Below, in pieces: positions 13,214 to 31,000 of a stretch of DNA of 64,000 bases. The DNA is from Pisaster brevispinus (lineage: Eukaryota; Echinodermata; Asteroidea; Forcipulatida; Asteriidae): assembly GCA_023634235.1 (NCBI GenBank), contig JAMKCF010000019.1, positions 3,658,001 to 3,722,000 of the forward strand. The letters run 5' to 3'. The position numbers were made by a program, and so were the translations under genes. The notes beneath the pieces were generated by a model. The model was not told where the DNA came from, did no database searches, and was given only the letters and a program-made list of their open reading frames with translations. Numbering within the stretch: position 1 is the first letter of the stretch; the number at the start of each line of letters is the position of its first letter.

Positions 13214-13219
13214 TATAAA
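13214..13219 (+). promoter_or_regulatory. Probable HSP90 TATA box
   Basis: TATAAA in the context GCCTATAAAAGTACACG, 26-30 bp before a plausible start near 13245. A TTCtcGAA half-HSE lies just downstream at 13234. An AT-rich alternative occurs near 13005, so the exact start is uncertain. Confidence 0.5.
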
Positions 13220-13244
13220 AGTACACGTGCGTTTTCTCGAACAA

Positions 13245-13385
13245 GAGCATTTCCTCAGAAAATAGCTAAGAGCTAGGTACATGAGGTAACTGTCGCAGGC
13301 TGGGCAAAAAGGTTTTCTTTGCTTGAAAATTTTCATTCTTCCATTCACTACAATTTAGTACTTAAATCCAGTCGCAGTACGTACG
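13245..13385 (+). other. Probable HSP90 non-coding first exon
   Basis: Begins about 26 bp after the TATA box and ends at a strong donor (ACG|GTAAGT) at 13386. The first coding exon starts at an AG acceptor abutting the ATG at 15524, so an upstream UTR exon is required. A 5' UTR intron is common in cytosolic HSP90 genes. The start is approximate. Confidence 0.45.
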
Positions 13386-14361
13386 GTAAGTTGGTTGGTA
13401 TTTTATGTATTTAGTTTAACATGTTTTAATGGTGGTCATGTCTACATGGTTTTTCTTTTGTCAATGTCATGTTTTTCATTTTTGTAATTTTTTTTTACCA
13501 AACTACAAAGAACATGAAGAAGCTCTCTAATTTGCTCACTTCCTTTCCTGATTCCTCCTCGTCATGCTCATGGTTTTCCTTCCACAATGGTTTTACGAAC
13601 TAACTTGCCAGATTCTCTTTGTCGTAACATGGTTGGAAAAGATATCTATCTAGTTTATAAGTTTTAAAACACATTATTAACAAATAAAGATCTTTTATAA
13701 AAAAAAAATGTTAATTTTATTTATAATTAACAATACATAAAATAAACCTATATTTACATGTAAGTTAAAACTTCGAATTTCACGTCGAAGAGCTATTTAT
13801 CTAACATTCATCAACAATCTCACATTACGTCGTACGATCAAAACATGAAGGAGGGAATTAGAATTAAGATACTAAAACAAAATTTGGTACTGCAAATTCG
13901 AATAAGCTGGGTACATTGTGTAACTTTATTAGGAATACGAATACCTCCTCCTGACCGTCAGGGGTTTTACAACAAACTAGATTTGGTTGAAACCTCTGGA
14001 AAAAGCATCATTACTGTTGTTATTGAATCCATAGACTAGGGGCCTTATAAAGAAAGGACTGATGTCATGGTCATAGCTGGCATTTTTAAAAGTAAAACTT
14101 GGAAATACCACATTCCAGAAATTACCGGAAGACTATCCAGTACAGTTTAGAGCAACAGGAAACTACCGGCCGGAAAAACTTCCCAAACCACAATTAAAAA
14201 AAAAAAACTTGCTAATGCTAGCAGTTGAACATGAATAAATATTCAGTATTGTCATCACTGTAGTGTTTGCACTGTATTCAACTTCTCCAACAAAAGTCCT
14301 CCTTTTTATTGTATGTCACTGTCAGGACAGAAATCTATGTGTCTGTTGTGCATATTGTGGC

Positions 14362-14755
14362 GTGTCGTGGCCGAGTGGATAAGATCACTGGACTCAAGCT
14401 CTGGTGTTTCTGATCAGCAGAGTGTGGGTTCGAGCCCCGGTCGCAAGACACTTAACCATGATTGCTTCGTCCTTCGGATGGGACGTAAAGCCGTTGGTCC
14501 CGTGTGTTGTGTAACGCACGAAAAAGAACCCAGTGCACTTATCGAAAAGAGAAGGGGTCCGCCCCGGTGTTCCTGGTTTGATCGGCTGCATATTGCGCCA
14601 CAGCACCTTGTAAACCATTACAAGGTGCTATGTAAAGGAGTAGGTCTCATACTTCAAACGTAGCCCCAAATACCTTGCAGGAAATACTGAATGTTAAGCG
14701 CTTAGAGGCTGGCCTGCAGTAGGCGCTATACAAATACAATATATTATTATTATGC
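14362..14755 (+). repeat. tRNA-Leu-derived SINE in HSP90 intron 1
   Basis: The head (GTGTCGTGGCCGAGTGGAT...) resembles a type II tRNA-Leu with a CAA anticodon in GGACTCAAGCTC and a T-arm GGGTTCGAGCCCC. A tRNA-unrelated body of about 250 bp and an ATTATTATT tail follow. The same family recurs at 31007, 41182, 54390 (minus), 57979 and 58320 (minus). Confidence 0.8.
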
Positions 14756-15523
14756 CTAGTGCGCAATGCGTACAAATAAGTACATGCCAATCAATTTCTA
14801 GAACATTTTTTGGAATGAACGACAACGAAATGGAGAACTTGAAGAAGTTGAAAACATAATTTCGTTTGATCGGATACTTATTCATGATATCATAATGCGC
14901 CCATAATAATGTTAGAGAATAAGCCCTCCTGCCTGTGGTGTTTTCTTGTTCAAAGAAACATCCCTCATAGCAGTAATGTTGCAGTCCTGTGGCTGTTGGA
15001 TATATGAACTCTAACCCAGTTCAAATACTGCAGGCACACGCGCAGTCACTGTACAAATATAACAATGATGGTGCACTTTGTGATGTGACGACAAGTGTCT
15101 AAACTGGGTGAGAATTCATAATTGCATGTACAGCCACAGGCCTACTGTGTGATCATGCATGGCGACATTCCCCCCAATAATTAACAGTAAGAGTACACAT
15201 AGTCATTATAGCTCTCTGGTTTAAAAAGGAATGTGATCAAGAAGAGCTACCAAAACGGTAACCGCAGCTAGTGTATTATTAACCTGCTGTGGTGTTTTGC
15301 CTGATTGAAAGATACTAACTAGTGTGAAGTTATTGTTTTTTATTGTCAATTCGCTATGCCAGCTGTTAAAGAAAGGTTGCGCTTGAAACTCGTATTCGTA
15401 ATGAGCTGGGTTGTTAGATGCCACACTGCCAACACAAAGATCAATCTTCCTGTCTGACACAATAATATCAGTGGTTTGCAAAAATGAATTATTAATTGAA
15501 ATATTTTTGGGTGTTTCTACTAG

Positions 15524-22559
<7,036 letters not shown>

Positions 22560-23137
22560 GGAGTAAATGAACAGAACATTAGAACCCTTAATCAAATACA
22601 CCCTTAAAAATCTAAAACAATAGCCTATGTTTGGAGTGACCGTCACCTGACCGGAGGACACAATTTAAATGGACTCTGATTAAGGAGGCTGGTCCTGCCT
22701 GTGAACATCGGCTGGCCACCCATCCATCAGATTGCCAAGAAAGAAAACTTGCGTTAATTGCCACCGAAATCCTAATCTGAAACACCATTCCTGGTCAGTC
22801 AAAACTTCTGAAGGTATCTCTTAGCAACTGGATAAAGCAAAAAGCCCTCTCAACCCAACTACTTGAAGGAAACTATACAATGGCTTGTCTTTGTTTTGTC
22901 AGCGTAAACAAGTTGCAACGTTTGACTGGAAAGATGCGTCAAGTCATGACTAGTCAAGAGCTATGAGAGAATTGTACAAAATTCTTGCTTGAACAAAACC
23001 TAGAACTGCATGCTTGGTGTAGACATTTAGTCCTTACTCTGGTGTCCCGTAGCCTTTCAACATTAGTCAAATTTGAAAGTGATTACCAAGATGCTTATTT
23101 AATCTTAAAACAATTTAACTGGTTCATCAAATCATTA

Positions 23138-23143
23138 AATAAA
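23138..23143 (+). promoter_or_regulatory. Poly(A) signal, HSP90 proximal
   Basis: AATAAA about 580 bp after the HSP90 stop codon. Confidence 0.45.
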
Positions 23144-23416
23144 TACAAGTATTTAAGTGTGCATCAGTATCAGTGAGTTTTTAGTGAATTTTCAACAACC
23201 ATTATAAAAAGTTCTCCAAGGCTTGAAAACTGCTCAGCGCAACTTCAATCTTAGTGCCGTGTGGCTTTCTAGTTCGGCTGTTGTTCTTTTCAATGACCAT
23301 ATGTTTATAAGGACCTACATGTACATGTATACTAAATGTTGAAAATATTTCAATCTTAAAATGTGATTGTACATACAGTCTAAAAGATGTGTAGTTTAAT
23401 GACGTTATGCATGTGA

Positions 23417-23422
23417 AATAAA
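23417..23422 (+). promoter_or_regulatory. Poly(A) signal, HSP90 distal
   Basis: AATAAA about 860 bp after the HSP90 stop codon, just before a dispersed repeat that begins near 23457. Confidence 0.45.
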
Positions 23423-24239
23423 TGGTTGACCAGATTCAAGCAGCTTTGATACTGGAAACTCTTGGCCTTGGTGCCCCTTCAAAATATTCCCGTAGATTTT
23501 AAGATTTTCCAGTTGAAATGCCCTTTGCAAAATGTTGTTGGCGTTGCCCGTGAGACTCAAAATGACATGCATTAAATCATCTCAGATGTTGATTATAGTA
23601 CACATAATTCCTTTATTGGTTGAGTATTTTTGCTTCCAGTTAAGTTTTTGAAACATCTTGCTAAGTTAAAATATATCTTACCTAAGAACTGCCATGTATT
23701 AATATTGTTAAGATCTATAGCCTACAAGTTACTAGTTTGAGCTAGATCTGTCTAAAATTAGCACAGGCCTTATCCTTATACTTCATGGAGGCACTTGCGC
23801 CCCCGCCCCAGAGTTTCTGCAGGCGTGATTTGTACATAGCCCATGGGAAGAATACATACAATTGTATATGTCGTAGAGATTGCATTTTCTTTTGATATGA
23901 AGAAAGGTGCACATCTCATGACTTGTTCAGCTGTTATTCTTATAACTTGAATTTATGAGGAAATTATGATGCAATATGTAAAATTTCCTGTATGAGCAGT
24001 GGAGTATCTTGCCTGCCAGAAACGCCCTGGAATGTACATGGTCGAGTGGTGCCCTTTATAAGGAAAAACTGCAAGCGCTTCTTTTACAAGAATATGAAGT
24101 ACCAGGCCTGTAAACTAACATTTTGTGAGTGTATCAAGTTACAGTGTGGATATACATGTATTTTACATTGTGAATGTGTATGTCATGTACATGGTGTTAG
24201 GAGAATAAGAGGTTTTTTCCCGTTTTGTTACCTTTGCAT

Positions 24240-24480
24240 TTGTTTGGCTTCTGACTGGCACCCCCGAACAAAGATATTGACTAATGGGGAGACCGCCAAC
24301 ATAGGGCTGGATAGCTCAGTTGGTAGAGCGCTGGTACGTTAATCTGGAGGTTGTTGGTTCAAATCCCGCTCTAGTCAATTTTTTCTTTGTTCAAACCCAA
24401 ATTATTACACAAATTTACCCAGTCCAGTTTCCCTTGTAGTTTATTACTTTGCAATACCTGTTAAATAAAAGTTTCTAAAA
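24240..24480 (+). repeat. tRNA-Asn-like SINE
   Basis: A tRNA-like head at 24304 (GGCTGGATAGCTCAGTTGG, then GGTTCAAATCCCGCT) with anticodon loop ACGTTAA (GTT, Asn). It is preceded by a conserved block (CACCCCCGAACAAAGATATT) and followed by a shared tail. The anticodon stem is mispaired, so this is not a working tRNA gene. Confidence 0.7.
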
Positions 24481-27000
24481 AAAATAATAATCTGAGAGAT
24501 TTAAAAGGACATACTTTTGTTGTCTTGATTTGTGTTATAATCACCTTAAAAAAGTAATTTTGTCATAAAGTGAGAATAAGAAGTGGGTTAACAGAAATCT
24601 GTTTTATTCTGGGAATGGTTAATTATTTTTTATTCAAAACAACATTTTTGTTGATACATGTATATTTATTATAGGTTAAATAAGCCGAATACTAAGCAAG
24701 AATTTTTCAAAGTGAATTAATGGCGAAATTTCAAAACAAGTACATGTAGTTTTTTTGCTCCATGCTTACTGAAGCTCAAAAGACTTTACTTTTTCACTTT
24801 TAAACGGGTGTGTTATCGTTGATCTACTGTTGGCTAATCGCAGCTCTTTTTTGTGGAGTTGGGGAAGGGTAATCCGCTTAAAGAAAATAGCAAACCGCAC
24901 TCCCCTTTAAAAGTGGTTGACTGCTGGCTGCCACCACTGGAGGGCGTTGTAAAAATCGTGCAACCGAAAAATGAAGAGGATACTAGTACAAGTCTATTTT
25001 GGCGCCATTGTTATTCCATCCATATCCAGCCCGTGATTCGTGCATAATAATGCAATGGCTGTGCATTGCCGAAGGGTTGCAGTGGAAAATCTACCTAAAG
25101 AAAGGATATGGTTTGGTGAGTTAATTGCTTTATAGTCAACTTAAATTGAAAATTGAACGATAGTACCTATGTAAATATTGCTGCTATGTTTTCTGACAGC
25201 TTTTAAAGAACAATTTGTCAGTTGCAAGTAAGTAAATAAGTAATCTGGCAAACTGTTTTGCTCACGATTACTGACCCCCCCCCCCCCCCCCTACTCCTGC
25301 AGGACAGGACGTCAGTGTCAGTGAGTGTATGTTGCACTACACTGACGTCCTGGGTATAAAGCTTCTCTAGCATGCAAACAAATTTTTGACTAATGTTTTT
25401 TCATATTTTTACGTGATTTAAGAAGTTGAAAGTCTGTTCATATTATATTCTTCATGGCCGGAACCATGATAACTACACTTTTGATTTGAGGCATCCAATG
25501 AAAAATAACAAATCCATGACCATGGATGATTTTAAAAACTCCAGAAAATAAATCGCAGATCCACGCTTAAATTTTAAACATTGTGTACCGATTGGTGAGT
25601 GAGCACGTGTGCGCATATATAGAGTGCAAAATGCATAGCGACTCCATTGACTTCCGAGTCAATATGCGCCTTGTATTAAGAACGAATTTAGTCTTGGTGT
25701 AAGACGTTGTTTTGAATCACAGCGAGATTGCACTATCATTTGCAGGCGGGTTCGTGGATTATAGCGCCCTGTGGCGGAGGAAATCATGACGAGTCAAAAT
25801 GAGAGGAATCTTGCACCAGACTAGAACAAGGGTGATGAATTTGCTATGGGTAGGCTTGCATCCATGGGAGTGTTCATAAACGGAGTCAGAACAGAAAGTT
25901 ACAGAGGAGACGTCAATTTCCATTTTATTTTCCAAATAACAATTAATTCTGAACCGAGCAGGCTGAGAGTTCTGGACAAAAGGAATATGTGTACAAAGTT
26001 TCAGCTTCCTCCATCAGGTATAGATATTAAAAATGCTTGTTATAAATTTGTTCGCAATGGTACTGGACCTTTATACCCTGGACTATGTCACGTTGTACGC
26101 ATCAGAGGAGTCCAACCTGGGCTAACCGGCCCCGGCCTCACTCAGTCACTGGACACTGCACTGTCAACTGATTTTGAGTCTGACTTGACTCAGGTCCAGG
26201 AGGAGTGGTGAGGGACATGACATTAATGACAGTAGCACAGCAGCTGTGCCACAAGGTTGACTGACTGGCTAACTTTGCCCTTTATTCATTTATCACTCAA
26301 GCCTGGAATTTTACGAAGGTCAAGGATTCCGGCAAGGAGGCAAAGGCCTCTGTTGCCTAGTCGACGTATTAACTGGGACGCTGTACTCCTTACTTTAAAA
26401 AAACCTTTCCACATCTGTGGTTGTACACTACCAGTGCCCCAGTGAAACTCTGTCCCTCGCCCGTGATATGGCGATTAGCTATGATTTTCCAAACACCCAG
26501 CCACCAAAAATGCCCCAAAATTACAAAAAGACCAAACAAAATAGCTTGAAAGTCGCCTACTCACTGACAGGCTTCTCGATATGTCAAAGAATTAACATGC
26601 AACATCAGGCCTTTGAATGCACAGCAGATCATTTTTTGCGCTCCAAATTGAAGATTTTTAAGTCGACAATTAGAGAAAACATGTCTATCATGACGGACTT
26701 CATTGGATGTTTGGAATAGACGGTGCCCTGCCAACCGTCGTCGCTGTGCAGTGGTAGATCATGCGGTCCAGGTTTGCTGCTGATGCATTATGGGTAGTGG
26801 ATGTAAATCAACGACTGTATAAAAACATGTTGGGTACAGGCGCTGCAGCAATCCTGTGAACATCTAGGATGCAGTTGATATTATACTATAGTAAGTAAAG
26901 ACTGGTCTCGACATGAGACAAGTTGAATACTCGACCAAGACATGGACCGAGATCACAGGTTACCGAGAATGAAACCCCAGACTAGCAGAACCGGTCTTAA

Positions 27001-27345
27001 TAATAATAATAATAACTAGTTCTTATATAGCGCATTTCACAATAACGTCTCAATGCGCTTTACATTAGTGCCCTGGTCATTGGGCCAATAACATTCCTGT
27101 AATCTTTCTCAGCTCCCTGGGGAGTATACAGCCCCGGGCTGCCGTGGCGCTCCGAAGGCTTTTTCAAACACAATATCAACCTCTACCCCCGCAGGTACCC
27201 ATTTATACCCCTGGGTGAAGAGAAGCAATTATAGTAAAGTATCTTGCTCAAGGACACAAGTGCCATGACCGGGATTCGAACCCACACCCCGATGACTTAA
27301 CCATCGAAACTTGAATTCGATGCTCTAAACCACTCGGCCACATGA
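27001..27345 (-). repeat. tRNA-derived SINE, minus orientation
   Basis: Read on the minus strand, a tRNA-like head (GGCCGAGTGGTTTAGAGC...GGGTTCGAATCCC) leads into a body and ends in an ATTATTATT tail (27001-27020 on the plus strand). A partial relative of the body lies at about 3660-3810. Confidence 0.7.
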
Positions 27346-27429
27346 CACCCCATCTTGAAACCTACATGTATCAAGACTGATGTATTCGGTAGGGATGAGG
27401 TATGTCAGGCTTTTATCTGAAAAAGTAGC

Positions 27430-27690
27430 ATCCCTTTATGGTGATCCCCTGGCTGCCGGCGCTTCCCAGGTTGTATCGTAAACTTGGGTGTGATGCCTGG
27501 CTACACGGCAGCTTACGGTTGTGTGGCTTCTAACTGGCGCCCCCGAACAAACACTAAATAGGGAGACCGCCAACAAACAGGGCTAGAAAGCTCAGTTGGT
27601 AGAATGCCGGCACGTTAATCCGGAGGTCGTTGGGTCAAACGCCGCTCTAGTCAAATTGTCTTTGTTCAACCCAAAATTAAAAGCTTTGAT
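27430..27690 (+). repeat. tRNA-Asn-like SINE, longer form
   Basis: Matches 50170-50420 over its whole length, including the upstream block TCCCAGGTTGTATCGTAAAC, and shares the tRNA-like head of the 24304 copy. The anticodon loop is again ACGTTAA. Together the copies define a composite element larger than a simple tRNA head. Confidence 0.65.
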
Positions 27691-28022
27691 TCGAATTTAT
27701 ACACTTTATGTCTGCCCATTGAACTAAAACCTCGGCTATTTTCTTCAGATACATTTTTACAAAGAATTCTTGCTCTCTGATCTCTTCTCTAGCACTGGGG
27801 ATACTGTTCCCAAAAGCTCATTGAAATCTATTGTAACTCGAAGAGTTACCTCCTGAAATTTGGATCCTAGTTTCAGACCTTTTTGTCAGCAATGACTCTA
27901 CATGTAACCCCTGATTTAGGTGAACAAATTTACCAGAATAATTAGAGTCTATAATTGTGTATTTTCATTGCAGGTTTGACTTTCCTGTGATATAGAAAGG
28001 GGCCGCTATAGATGACCCAGAG

Positions 28023-31000
28023 ATGATGTCTATCTTGGAAGCGGTGATTTCCCCATCACCAGTTGTGGATGATGATGATGCACTAACTGCAGGCATCCAT
28101 CCAAATGAAGGAATCCATCCAAATGAAGGAAACACGCAAGGGGTATCAGGTGAATATAAGACTGGAGTCGGGGAGAGGGTAGGCGTTAGGGTAAGGGATA
28201 GGGTGAGGGTGAGGGATAGGGTGTGGGTAAGGGATAGGGTGAGGGTTAGGCGTGTTAGGGATGGGTGAGGGTTAGGGATAGGGTGAGGGTAAGGGATAGG
28301 GTGAGGATAAGGGATAGGGTGAGGGTAAGGGATAGGGTGAGGGTTAGGGATAGGGTGAGGGTAAGGGATAGGGTGAGGGTTAGGGATAGGGTGAGGGTAA
28401 GGAGTAGGGTGAGGGTAAGGGATAGGGTGAGGGTTAGGGATAGGGTGAGGGTAAGGGATAGGGTGAGGGTAAGGGATAGGGTGAGGGTTAGGGATAGGGT
28501 GAGGGTAAGGGATAGGGTGAGGGTTAGGGATAGGGTGAGGGTAAGGGATAGGGTGAGGGTTAGGGATAGGGTGAGGATAAGGGATAGGGTGAGGGTAAGG
28601 GATAGGGTGAGGATAAGGGATAGGGTGAGGGTAAGGGATAGGGTGAGGGTAAGGGATAGGGTGAGGGTTAGGGATAGGGTAAGGATAAGGGATAGGGTGA
28701 GGGTAAGGGATAGGGTGAGGGTAAGGGATAGGGTGAGGGTAAGGGATAGGGTGAGGGTAAGGGATAGGGTGAGGATAAGGGATAGGGTGAGGGTAAGGGA
28801 TAGGGTGAGGGTAAGGGATAGGGTGAGGGTTAGGGATAGGGTGAGGGTTAGGGATAGGGTGAGGGTAAGGGATAGGGTGAGGGTAAGGGATAGGGTGAGG
28901 GTTAGGGATAGGGTGAGGGTTAGGGATAGGGTGAGGGTAAGGGATAGGGTGAGGGTTAGGGATAGGGTGAGGGTTAGGGATAGGGTGAGGGTTAGGGGTA
29001 GGGTGAGGGTAAGGGATAGGGTGAGGGTTAGGGGTAGGGTGAGGGTAAAGGGTAGGGTGAGGGTTAGGGATAGGGTGAGGATAAGGGATAGGGTGAGGGT
29101 AAGGGATAGGGTGAGGATAAGGGATAGGGTGAGGGTAAGGGATAGGGTGAGGGTTAGGGGTAGGGTGAGGGTAAAGGGTAGGGTGAGGGTTAGGGATAGG
29201 GTGAGGATAAGGGATAGGGTGAGGGTAAGGGATAGGGTGAGGGTAAGGGATAGGGTGAGGGTAAGGGATAGGGTGAGGATAAGGGATAGGGTGAGGGTAA
29301 GGGATAGGGTGAGGATAAGGGATAGGGTGAGGGTAAGGGATAGGGTGAGGGTAAGGGGTAGGGTGAGGGTAAGGCGTATGGTGAGGGTATGGGGTAGGGT
29401 GAGGGTAAGGGATAGGGTGAGGATAAGGGATAGGGTGAGGGTAAGGGATAGGGTGAGGATAAGGGATAGGGTGAGGGTAAGGGATAGGGTGAGGGTAAGG
29501 GGTAGGGTGAGGGTAAGGCGTATGGTGAGGGTATGGGGTAGGGTGAGGGATAGGGTGAGGGTAAGGGGTAGGGTGAGGGTAAGGGATAGGGTGAGGGTAA
29601 GGGATAGGGTGAGGGTAAGGGGTAGGGTGAGGGTAAGGCGTATGGTGAGGGTATGGGGTAGGGTGAGGGTAAGGGGTAGGGTGAGGGTTAGGGATAGGGT
29701 GAGGGTAAGGAGTAGGGTGAGGGTAAGGGGTAGGGTGAGGGTTAGGGATAGGGTGAGGGTAAGGGGTAGGGTGAGGGTAAGGCGTATGGTGAGGGTATGG
29801 GGTAGGGTGAGGGTTAGGGATAGGGTAAGTGGTAGGGTGAGGGTAAGGGGTAGGATGATAGTAGGTCTAGTATATGGGCCTGGCTACTTCTGTAATACTA
29901 AATACCTCGGTATTTTGGTGACAGTATACCGTGGATCCCAAATGAAAAACCACCCATGCTTAGGTGTGATATCAATGCCAGAAGTAACTACAAATAGTAA
30001 ACTTGCGGGTACAACTAGGCGAAATCTCTTTTAAGAGGAGTGATGGCTCTGACAAGAGCTGGTGAAGTTGCAATGCTATGAACCGTATACTCTGCTCATC
30101 TTCAGCATTCTCCTGAAGATGAGCAGAGTATACTGTTCGACACGTCGAGACCACAATGGCTCTTCCCAGGAGCCAACACTCCTCCCAAAAGAGATTTACA
30201 GATAGTTGTACCTGCACGTTTACTGTTAATAGCTACTTCTTGCTATCCACACCATGCAAAGCTTCAAACAGCACTTAATAACAATGCGTCGCTTATTTGT
30301 TTTGGGGGTGCAGATGGAGTGTTTTCTGAGACTTTTGGTGACAAGCATCCTTTGGTGGAGAGTGAGGTAGCGTTCGTCTCCTCTGGTGAAGTGACGGAAT
30401 CAGAAGGAGGAAGCAATCATGTACAACTAGAAGCCCTGGCCAAGACTAGCAAACCAAAGGAAGACTTGACATACAGTAAGGAAATGTCTTTTCTTTAACC
30501 AGGACTGTGATCACGGTATTGTTCCCAACTTTTACTGGCACTGGACTCTAGCTCTGGTGTTTCTTTTACTGGCACTGGACTCTAGCTCTGGTGTTTCTTT
30601 TACTTGCACTGGACTCAAGCTCTAGTGTTTCTATTACTGTCACTGGACTCAAGCTCTTGTGTTTCTTTTACTGACACTGGACTCAAGCTCTGGTGTTTCT
30701 TTTACTTGCACTGGACTCAAGCTCTGGTGTTTCTATTACTGTCACTGGACTCAAGCTCTTGTGTTTCTTTTACTGGCACTGGACTCAAGCTCTGGTGTTT
30801 CTTTAACTGGCACTGGACTCAAGCTCTGGTGTTTCTTTTACTGACACTGGACTCAAGCTCTGGTGTTTCTTTTACTTGCACTGGACTCAAGCTCTTGTGT
30901 TTCTTTTACTGGCACTGAACTCAAGCTCTGGTGTTTCTTTTACTGACACTGGACTCAAGCTCTGGTGTTTCTTTTACTGGCACTGGACTCAAGCTCTGGT

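Larger units (their letters stand above)
22560..23422 (+). other. HSP90 3' UTR
   Basis: Follows the TAA at 22557-22559. No further open frame of note. AATAAA signals at 23138-23143 and 23417-23422 mark two possible cleavage sites. Confidence 0.6.
23430..27970. other. HSP90 to zinc-finger gene interval
   Basis: Holds dispersed repeats (23457-23560 and 23812-24110), a tRNA-Asn-like SINE (24240-24480), a C run with an adjacent 14-bp hairpin (25305-25352), an inverted SINE (27001-27345) and a second tRNA-Asn-like SINE (27430-27690). A donor-like GTGAGT near 25117 and the GGCGCCATTG patch near 25000 could mark a 5' UTR exon of the next gene. Frames open for about 100-120 codons at 25846-26211 and 26417-26719 show no recognisable domain. 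Confidence 0.5.

Noticed and set aside
14362..14445. Possible functional tRNA-Leu gene
   Set aside because: Acceptor ends do not pair and the identical body follows at several loci, as expected for a tRNA-derived SINE.
24304..24376. Possible functional tRNA-Asn gene
   Set aside because: The anticodon stem pairs badly and the same flanking blocks recur at other copies, so this is a SINE head.
25846..26211. 121-codon plus-strand frame as a coding exon of the zinc-finger gene
   Set aside because: The exon with the zinc-finger ATG has an in-frame stop after its acceptor, so nothing upstream can be in the same coding frame. No domain is visible; a separate small gene or old element remains possible.
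28265..30034. 589-codon open frame of repeating DRVRVR on the plus strand
   Set aside because: It is the 18-bp minisatellite translated: the period is a multiple of three and the strand lacks stop triplets. It lies between two well-supported exons and has no start context or conserved domain.
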